DNA of 64,000 nucleotides, taken from assembly GCA_019973155.2 (NCBI GenBank), contig BPQB01000113.1, positions 1 through 64,000 of the forward strand, written 5' to 3'. This document shows, in pieces, positions 57,682 to 64,000 of this stretch (positions are counted from its first letter, which is position 1; the number at the start of each line of letters is the position of its first letter). Source of the DNA: Phanerochaete sordida. Taxonomy: Eukaryota > Basidiomycota > Agaricomycetes > Polyporales > Phanerochaetaceae. The position numbers and the translations under genes were made by a program. The notes beneath the pieces were generated by a model. That model saw only the letters and a program-made list of their open reading frames with translations. It searched no databases and was not told the DNA's origin.

Positions 57682-59228
57682 ATGCTCCTCGTAGCCCTGA
57701 GGATAAAGCCACGGATATGCGCTAACTTACTGCTTCGACGCTCGCTTTCGCACGCTGCGAGCACGATTCAAACAGAAAGTCCTGACCGTCCGTTCGACAT
57801 ACTCTTCTTCGGGCGTGACGAGTTCTCTTGTTTGGTCCTGGAGCAGCTGCATGAGGCTCGTGGTGAGCGCCCTCCACTTGTCTACCACTTACATCGCTCA
57901 CTTTCTACAAGATGTATGGCAGGAGCTACATATCGCCACGCAGCCCGACATGAAGACTGGGAGGAGAGGATCTGTGCTCTCTGTTTGTGGGCGTCCTGTC
58001 ATGCAGAGTCACTTCAATACTGAACCTGTGATGCAGCACCTCTGAAGGTGGTAGGACAGAAGCTCGGCCTTCCAGTACACGAAATCCCACCTGACAAGCC
58101 GTCGTTCAGGACCTGGAAGGTCAGGTCAGTCTCGATCTTGCTCGACTTGCCCACTGACCGAGTTCATCATTGTGCAGCCTCCGACTCCCTTTCTTGGCCT
58201 TCCGCCGCCTCCATCGCGCCTCCTCGTGACTGCCTCGTTCGGCCGCATCCTCTCGTCCCGCTTGCTGCAACAGTTCGCTTCGGGCAGACGACTGAACGTC
58301 CACCCTTCGCTGCTACCGATGTACCGCGGCCCTGCGCCAATACAACACGCGATGCTCGACGGCCAGTCTGAGACCGGCGTGTGCGTGATAGAGATGACGG
58401 AGGCGAAAAAGGGCATAGACTCTGGGGAGATATGGGGCGAGGAAAGACTGGTACGTTCAGTCGCATTTTGTGTACGCTATGCAAGAGCTTCATATGGGAC
58501 ATACTAGCCGATACCTGAAGGAATCAAATTCTCCTCACTGCGAGATCTGCTGGCCGTCCGAGGCGGCAAGCTGCTGGTCAGCGTACTGCGGGACATGATT
58601 CGGGGAAGTGTACGTCTCAATTCAGGGTGGACCTGCTGCTACGCCAGACTCACGACTTTGGATGCAGGCTCTCGCGCGATATCAGCCTGAAATTGCAGAT
58701 GCACGACATGCCCCAATGATCACAGCGGAGGACGCGCTCATCGACTTTTCAAAAATGACTGCTGCGGAGATTGTTCGCAGGCACGACGCAATCTCTCATC
58801 AAGTAGGTCTCAACGCAATGCATCAAGAACCATTATTCACAACGATGACGGAGTGTAGAAACCGCTATTCGCGTACTTGAAGACCGGAAAGACAGTACAG
58901 CTCCATGAGCCATCGATGTACCAACAATTTCCCCGGTCATTGCTCAACCGTCTCACCGTGCCAGGAATGGGCTGGTATGACCCGCGGACCGAAGCCCTCG
59001 CAATCCGCTGTGCCGAAGACACAATACTCCTTGTCCCCGAGGTACGAGAGCGTGGCGTACGGACAGGTCTTCATGCTTATCAAACCCCTGCTTTCACAGC
59101 TGCAGAGGCAGGACAAAGCGCGGCTATCTGCCAAGACGTGGTGGAACGGCATTCGACCAGAGATGTCTGCTGTAGGAGGCGATGGACATACAGTACTTCA
59201 GCTGCTATCGATGCCACCAGCTTTGTGA
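57682..59228 (+). CDS. FMT1: Methionyl-tRNA formyltransferase, mitochondrial
   Basis: Adds a formyl group from 10-formyl-tetrahydrofolate to Met-tRNA for mitochondrial initiation. The N-terminus MLLVALRIKPRICANLLLRR is a basic presequence, then DILFFGRDEFSCLVLEQL. Diagnostic motifs are LLVTASFGRILSSRLL and LNVHPSLLPMYRGPAPIQHA, the catalytic core (Asn-His), with SETGVCVIEMTEAKKGIDSG (catalytic Asp). The C-terminal domain reads ITAEDALIDFSKMTAAEIVR, WYDPRTEALAIRC and ends LLSMPPAL-stop. Seven or so introns, one removing 57 nt after MIRGS. All core residues are present. Confidence 0.9.
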
Positions 59229-60610
59229 ATACAAGCAGCTTTCGATGCCTTCGTTGGCATCAAGATAACGTCACCTCACGTTAGACATGGCTGCTGTGGC
59301 AAACGAAGGTTCTTGCGCTCAGAACGTATCCTCAGAGACAACTGCGGGCGTTAGCGGACTCTGTTTGCACTCCCGATGCCATGACCACGTAGCTCGGGAT
59401 ATGTCGAACGAAATTAAATCGGAACTCGGGTAGGGGATACTACCACCCAGGTGAAGTGCTGTATGGAGGCGGGGGATGACGAGAGTTCAAAACAAAGGGC
59501 AGAAATAAGGCTCTCTCAAGTAAATAAAAAGTTGCAGACTTTCATGATGTGGTTGACTCAAAGGCTGGCATCGAACCTACGTCGGTGCTCGACCTCGCTG
59601 AACGATGTCAATCGTAGCGGTCCAGCTTGAAGCTTGAAGCTGATCAGTACCTCGTAGAGGTTGGACGCAGTCTATAGCAGCTGGAGCATTAGTAATGTTA
59701 GAGTTGGCGAGATACCACGAATGGACGAGCAACAAGCATGATGACCTGCTATGGCAAGCGTCGGAGTGCAAGTCGAGCGGAGAAGGTCTATTCGCCTGGC
59801 GGCCGTAGTGCATAATTGCAGATGCTGGACGCTATGAGGATGTTGATATCAGAGCAGATTCAGGAAGGCGCTCCTGTCAAGGGTCGCCGAAATGTTTTGG
59901 GACGCTCTGAAGTCGAACGACTCGAGCCCGCCCTAGGGCGCCTACAGACCTGCATTTGAATTTAAACTCCGAACCCGTGGTGGCGTCCCGCCGTCAGGAG
60001 CGACCACCACCACCATCACCGTTGCCGCTATCGCGACCGCTGCGTATACCGCAGTGAGGATTACTTCATGCGTAGCGACGTACGAACCCGCCGCCATATC
60101 ATCGAAAATGCCGCCACCAAAATTGTTGCCTGTACACTCTCGACACCCTGACCTACCCCCTTTCGTTCCCGCGAACATCATGCTCTCTACACCACCTTAC
60201 AAACCCCATACTGAAGACGCGAGAGCATGTCAATTTTGCTCAGATCCCCAGCCACACATTCATTTAAGGTCATCTGTCGTCGCCCTTACCCCTAATCGTA
60301 GTCGCCCCGCCGACAGCCGTCAGCGACGGTCATCCTACCTCGACGCCACCTTCGTGCCTTCACCACGGTCGCAGAAGCGGTGCGCTCGACGTCGCAGCCG
60401 TCCCTTTCCTAACCCGCGCGACAAAGCGGCGTGTGCCCGCTTTCGTCTGGCAAAGCGACGGCCATCTGCATCACCGCCGAAGGAAACCCCTGAGCTCTGC
60501 TCCCCACTCGCGCAGCCCTTGCAGCTCGCCACTATTTCCCACATTGCCCGGTGCGCCTCAGCAGACCTTCAGCTAGAGCACGAGTCAGTTGCGGCGTCCG
60601 TCGTTGGTAT
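59229..60610. other. Gene-poor stretch next to the retroelement
   Basis: 1.38 kb without an assignable gene. A + strand frame from about 60054 is open for over 200 codons (containing KMPPPKLLPVHSRHPDLPPF) but runs on into the LTR and shows no domain. The proximal part (59400-59940) is neutral in composition with frequent stops. The LTR could extend further left than drawn, since the sequence AATTGTTGCC near 60120 offers an alternative terminal TGTTG. Confidence 0.4.
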
Positions 60611-61003
60611 TGTTTGTGCGCAGACGAGAGGATGTGAGGATGATGAGATGAATTCGAGGGAACGAGAATACAGGTTTATATACTGTAATTACTTTTGTCT
60701 CCGCGTGTCTAAAGGGAGATATTAACGAGAGTGAAAACTGTGGGAATGAAATACCGAGTCAGGACGGAATCTAATCTAGAGGGATTAATCAGGAGCGGAA
60801 TCTAATCTGCTTATTACTAAGATGAGTCTTATCAATCTTGGAGCCGGCGTCGGTAGTCCCGACGCCTTCGTCTATACTAGGCAGCGCCGACGGCGCATCG
60901 CTGATGCGCCCGGCGCATCGAACCTTCGGCCGCGCTCTGTCGGCTCTCTTCACCGCCGAGTGGCGGGCTTGCCTTCAGCCTGCGGCCTCCGGATTTCACA
61001 ACA
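60611..61003 (-). repeat. 3' LTR of a copia element (left boundary tentative)
   Basis: On the reverse strand the LTR begins TGTTGTGAAATCC directly after the polypurine tract and may end CACAAACA, giving short inverted ends TGTT...AACA. It contains a TATA box and, near its 5' end, GC-rich inverted repeats around GATGCGCCGGGCGCATC. The second LTR lies outside the window, so the left boundary cannot be checked by comparison. Confidence 0.55.
60671..60685 (-). promoter_or_regulatory. TATA box within the LTR
   Basis: The reverse strand reads ACAGTATATAAACCTG, a good TATA box in the expected place of an LTR promoter. A transcription start about 25-40 bp further along would fall near 60630-60645. 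Confidence 0.6.
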
Positions 61004-61010
61004 CTCCCCC
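61004..61010 (-). other. Polypurine tract of the copia element
   Basis: GGGGGAG on the reverse strand lies between the pol stop codon (61011-61013) and the LTR start TGTTG. This is the usual plus-strand priming site next to the 3' LTR. Confidence 0.75.
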
Positions 61011-64000
61011 TCAACGAGCAGTCATGTTCGCGAGGGAAAGCGCGGCGGAGTGCTTGGGCTTCGAGAGGGCCTTCGTGAACATGTCGGCGACGTTGTCTTC
61101 GGAGGCGCAGTGGACGACCTTGATATCGCCTGACTTGATGCGTTCGCGGATGAAGTGGTGCCGGATGTCGATGTGTTTGGAGCGCGCGTGGAACTGGTTG
61201 TCGTGCGCGTAGGCGATCGAAGCTTGGTTGTCTGTGAACAGGATGGTTGGTGAGTCCGTGATGACGCCGAGTTCGCCGAGGAGATGGCGAAGCCAGACGG
61301 CCTCCTTGGCCGCGTGGGAGAGGGCGATGTACTCGGCTTCCATCGTCGAGAGTGCGACGGTCGCTTGCTTCTTGGAGGACCACGAGATCACGCCGTTTCC
61401 CAGGCGGAAAGCGTAGCCCGAGATTGATCGTCGGTCCGAGAGTGACTGCGCCCAGTCGGCGTCAGAGTAGCCAGTAGGGTCTAGGCCGCGTGAGGCGCCG
61501 TACGTGATACCGAGGGTCTGTGTGCCCTTGAGGTATCGAAAGACGTGTTTGACGGCTGTCCAGTGCGTGGCCGAGGGGCGCGAGGTGAATTGACTGAGGG
61601 TCTGGACGGCGAAGGAGATGTCGGGCCTGGTGCCGATGGCAGCGTACATGAGGGAACCGATGGCGGCGGCGTAGGGCGCTTCAATGGGCGCTTCGTCTTC
61701 TGTCAGCGGGATGAGCTTGACGTTCGGGTCGAGAGGCGTCGCGACCGGGTTACAGTCTAGCATCCCGAAACGTTCGAGGATGACTGTGATGTAGCGGTTC
61801 TGATGGATCGTGATGGTGCGGCGGGTGCGATCGCGGTCGACCTGAATACCGACGAAGTTCTTGAGGGCACCGGTCTGCGTGATGGCGAAGTGGTGAGCGA
61901 TGTCGGCCTTGAGTTCCTCGAGCGCTGGGCGCTTCCCGTATAAGGTAGTGTCGTCCACGTGTAGGAGTGCGAGGGTGAGCGAGTCGGACCGCTTGAAGTA
62001 GACGCACGGGTCTGCGGTCGATCGGGTGTAGCCGAGGAGGTTCGTGAGGACGTGGTTGAGGAGTTCGTTCCAGGCGCGCCCGGCTTGCTTGAGGCCGTAG
62101 ATGGCCTTGCGTAGCACGAGGGTTGAGCCGGAGTTGTCTTCGTAGCCGGGCGGTTGGCGCATGTAGATCGGCTCCTCGAGTGTCGCGTTGAGGTACGCGC
62201 CCGTGTAGTCGATGGTGTCGTCATCGAGATCGAAGTCCGCGGCAATAGCGGCGCAGAGTCTGAAACTCTCGAGTCGGACGACGGGAGCGTAAGTGTCGAA
62301 GTAGTCTTGTCCGGGGATCTGGGAAAAACCTTGCGCGACGAGCCGAGCCTTGTACTTCGCGATGTTCCCTTCCGAGTCGCGTTTGATCGCGAAGACCCAG
62401 CGGCAGCCAATGGCCTTGCGGCCTTCCGGGAGCGTGGTCTTCTCGTAGGTGTGGAGTTCTTGGAGCTGGGACATTTCGGCGTCCATGGCTTCTTTCCACT
62501 GCGGCCAATCATCTCTCCCCCTGACCTCGTCAAGGGTGCGGGGATGGTCGTAGTCGATGGCCGCGTAGCAGACGTGCGCTTGGGCGCTCCGAGAGTGATC
62601 GGAGGCCGGGTCGAAGAATTCCTCGTCGGAGGACTCGGCCTTCTTCAAAACGCGCTCCCCCGTGTTGTGGAGCGTGTTGTAGTCGAGGCGTAGGCGTGGG
62701 CGACGAGTCGTGACGTTCCGATCGAGGAGGGCGGCGCGGAGGCTCGGGGGAGTCGAGAAACTGGTTCCTTCAGCCTTGAATGGCGACGGCGCGTTGCTCC
62801 GTGATGGGGTGCCTGGCGTGGTGGCGCGTGATGGCGGTGATGCGGTTTCTGTGTCGGGAGCGGGAGACTGCGCCGGCGCGGAATCGCTCTCCCCCTCAAG
62901 GGTGAAGGGGACAGAAGGCGGCTCCGGGGTGCGGCGGAAAATGACGTCCCGGGAGACGAGCACTTGGCGCAGCCCGGGGACGAAGTAGCGCCAGCCGGCG
63001 CTGGCGCCGCCAACCCCGGTGAAGGTGTATTGTTCGCTCTTGGCGGAGAGCTTGTCGCGCCGATTCTCGGGTACGAGGACCCAGCATGGCTCGCCGAACT
63101 CATGCGCGTCTTGCACATTCGGCTTCGAGCCCCAGAAGGCCTCGTGCGGGGTCGTGCCTTTCAGCGCGCGGGTGGGCGTCCGATTCTTGAGAAAACACGC
63201 GTACGCCCAGGCCTCCTGCCACAGAAACTTGGGCAGGGAGCGCGCGATCAGCATAGCGCGGGCGCGTTCGGCGAGCGTGCGGTTCAGACGTTCGGCGACG
63301 CCGTTCTGCGCGGGGGAGTAGGGAGCCGTGGTGCGGATCACGATGCCGCGAGATTCGGCGTACTGGCGGAACTGTCCGGCGGTGTACTCCTTGGCGTTGT
63401 CAACGTGAACGATCTTGACCTTGTGACCGGTCTGGCGCTCGATCAGCTGTTCGTGCTTCTTGAAGCGGTCGAGTGCCGCGTCGCGAGACTTCATGAAGTC
63501 CACGCCGACGAAGCGGGACTTGGCATCTGTGAACGTGATCACGTAGCTGTTCCCCTGGAGGGACGTGACGCGTGCCGGTCCCCAGATGTCGGAGTAGATG
63601 ATAGCGCCGATCTGATCGGCGGACCCTGTGGCGATCTCGGGGAAAGGGGCCCGAGCATGCTTGGCTTGGACGCACGCGTCGCATTCGAAATCAGGGTCCG
63701 ATGACGTATCCACTGTCATCCCGTCGACCAGACCCTGACGGTGCATTTCCTGCAGCTGCGTGGTGTTGATGTGACCGAGGGCACAGTGCCACTCGTACCA
63801 CGTCCGCTTGGAAGGCTGGGCAGCGAGCGCGAACGTCGAAGCGGAGGTCGGGGACGTAGGGGAGGGCGGGACGGCGCGCATGTCCATGCGGTAGAGGTAC
63901 TTGCCGGCCCGGAGCCGGTGTCCCACCGCGACGGTACGAGCGCCTCGCTTGACGTGTAGCGTGGTGCCTTCGCCGACGAAAGTCATGCCGGCGGCGGTGC
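61011..64000 (-). CDS. Copia Pol polyprotein (integrase, RT, RNase H), N-terminus outside window
   Basis: About 995 codons are visible and the frame is open to the window edge, so capsid and protease regions lie beyond it. The GAG-pre-integrase zinc motif is WHCALGHIN ... CDACVQAKH. Integrase catalytic residues are Asp in IYSDIWGP, Asp in VHVDNAKEYT and Glu in PAQNGVAERLNRTL. Reverse transcriptase shows KYKARLVAQGFSQIPGQDY, AIYGLKQAGRAWNELL and the active-site LLHVDDTTLYG. RNase H shows GYSDADWAQSLSDRRSISGY, MEAEYIALSHAAKEAVWL and FTDNQASI. All catalytic acids are present. Confidence 0.95.
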   Translation of the reverse strand, partial: TAAGMTFVGEGTTLHVKRGARTVAVGHRLRAGKYLYRMDMRAVPPSPTSPTSASTFALAAQPSKRTWYEWHCALGHINTTQLQEMHRQGLVDGMTVDTSSDPDFECDACVQAKHARAPFPEIATGSADQIGAIIYSDIWGPARVTSLQGNSYVITFTDAKSRFVGVDFMKSRDAALDRFKKHEQLIERQTGHKVKIVHVDNAKEYTAGQFRQYAESRGIVIRTTAPYSPAQNGVAERLNRTLAERARAMLIARSLPKFLWQEAWAYACFLKNRTPTRALKGTTPHEAFWGSKPNVQDAHEFGEPCWVLVPENRRDKLSAKSEQYTFTGVGGASAGWRYFVPGLRQVLVSRDVIFRRTPEPPSVPFTLEGESDSAPAQSPAPDTETASPPSRATTPGTPSRSNAPSPFKAEGTSFSTPPSLRAALLDRNVTTRRPRLRLDYNTLHNTGERVLKKAESSDEEFFDPASDHSRSAQAHVCYAAIDYDHPRTLDEVRGRDDWPQWKEAMDAEMSQLQELHTYEKTTLPEGRKAIGCRWVFAIKRDSEGNIAKYKARLVAQGFSQIPGQDYFDTYAPVVRLESFRLCAAIAADFDLDDDTIDYTGAYLNATLEEPIYMRQPPGYEDNSGSTLVLRKAIYGLKQAGRAWNELLNHVLTNLLGYTRSTADPCVYFKRSDSLTLALLHVDDTTLYGKRPALEELKADIAHHFAITQTGALKNFVGIQVDRDRTRRTITIHQNRYITVILERFGMLDCNPVATPLDPNVKLIPLTEDEAPIEAPYAAAIGSLMYAAIGTRPDISFAVQTLSQFTSRPSATHWTAVKHVFRYLKGTQTLGITYGASRGLDPTGYSDADWAQSLSDRRSISGYAFRLGNGVISWSSKKQATVALSTMEAEYIALSHAAKEAVWLRHLLGELGVITDSPTILFTDNQASIAYAHDNQFHARSKHIDIRHHFIRERIKSGDIKVVHCASEDNVADMFTKALSKPKHSAALSLANMTAR

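Larger units (their letters stand above)
60611..64000 (-). mobile_element. Ty1/copia LTR retrotransposon, truncated by the window edge
   Basis: Reverse-strand element whose pol runs off the right edge. Order seen on the coding strand is GAG-pre-integrase, integrase, reverse transcriptase, RNase H, stop, polypurine tract, LTR. This domain order (integrase before reverse transcriptase) defines the copia superfamily. The visible reading frame has no stop or frameshift, so the insertion is recent or under constraint. Confidence 0.93.

Noticed and set aside
60054..60725. Forward open frame of about 223 codons
   Set aside because: It runs across the inferred LTR boundary, contains no known domain and is rich in Arg/Pro/Ser as expected from GC-rich noncoding sequence.
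62154..63704. Long forward open frames within the copia element
   Set aside because: They are antisense to the intact pol reading frame.

Overview
The window is nuclear DNA of a filamentous basidiomycete, most likely an Agaricomycete. The genes are dense and broken by many introns of about 50-60 nt with GTRNGT donors. The protein set is fungal: a TUP1 corepressor, a NUM1-type cortical anchor, DUF2855, secreted GH25 and GH27 glycosidases and a Ty1/copia retroelement. The order or species cannot be fixed from the sequence. About 27 protein genes are supported. No tRNA, rRNA, CRISPR array or bacterial-type operon was seen.

Layout. 1-1263: no gene. 1264-8291: PRP18 (-) and a MED9-like Mediator subunit (+) share a short divergent promoter, followed by a secretory single-pass membrane protein and a kinesin. 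8535-15851: L-fuconate dehydratase (-), a gene-poor gap with a possible gene remnant, a secreted M28 metallopeptidase (+), a DNAJC17/Cwf23 J-protein (-) and the Pol I/III subunit RPC19 (-). 16228-26189: an orphan protein, a DUF2855 protein, a GH25 muramidase, the YVH1 phosphatase (-) divergent from GPI8 (+), and an alpha/beta-hydrolase ending in a likely peroxisomal signal. 26516-33333: TUP1 (-), a long C/T-rich divergent gap, an HCNGP/SAP30BP gene with a 10-nt first coding exon, and an orphan gene (-). 34181-43158: GH27 alpha-galactosidase, SmD1, mitochondrial Asn-tRNA synthetase and a large nuclear-looking coiled-coil protein. 43159-46328: mostly unassigned, with one candidate gene. 46329-59228: BUD13, a small coiled-coil gene (-), SEC24 with an inferred GC-AG intron, a large NUM1-like PH protein and mitochondrial Met-tRNA formyltransferase. 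59229-64000: a gene-poor stretch, then the 3' LTR and intact pol of a copia element that runs off the right edge.

Most genes are housekeeping. Several act in pre-mRNA splicing (PRP18, Cwf23-type J-protein, SmD1, BUD13, HCNGP), secretion and GPI anchoring (SEC24, GPI8), mitochondrial translation (Asn-tRNA synthetase, formyltransferase) and transcription (MED9-like, RPC19, TUP1). The carbohydrate-active and catabolic genes (GH27, GH25, L-fuconate dehydratase, M28 peptidase) fit a saprotroph feeding on plant and microbial polymers. The most unusual signal is a dense array of QT motifs, resembling dynein light chain LC8/Dyn2 binding sites, in the linker of the NUM1-like protein. Exon joins were inferred by eye from splice consensus, reading frame and family conservation.
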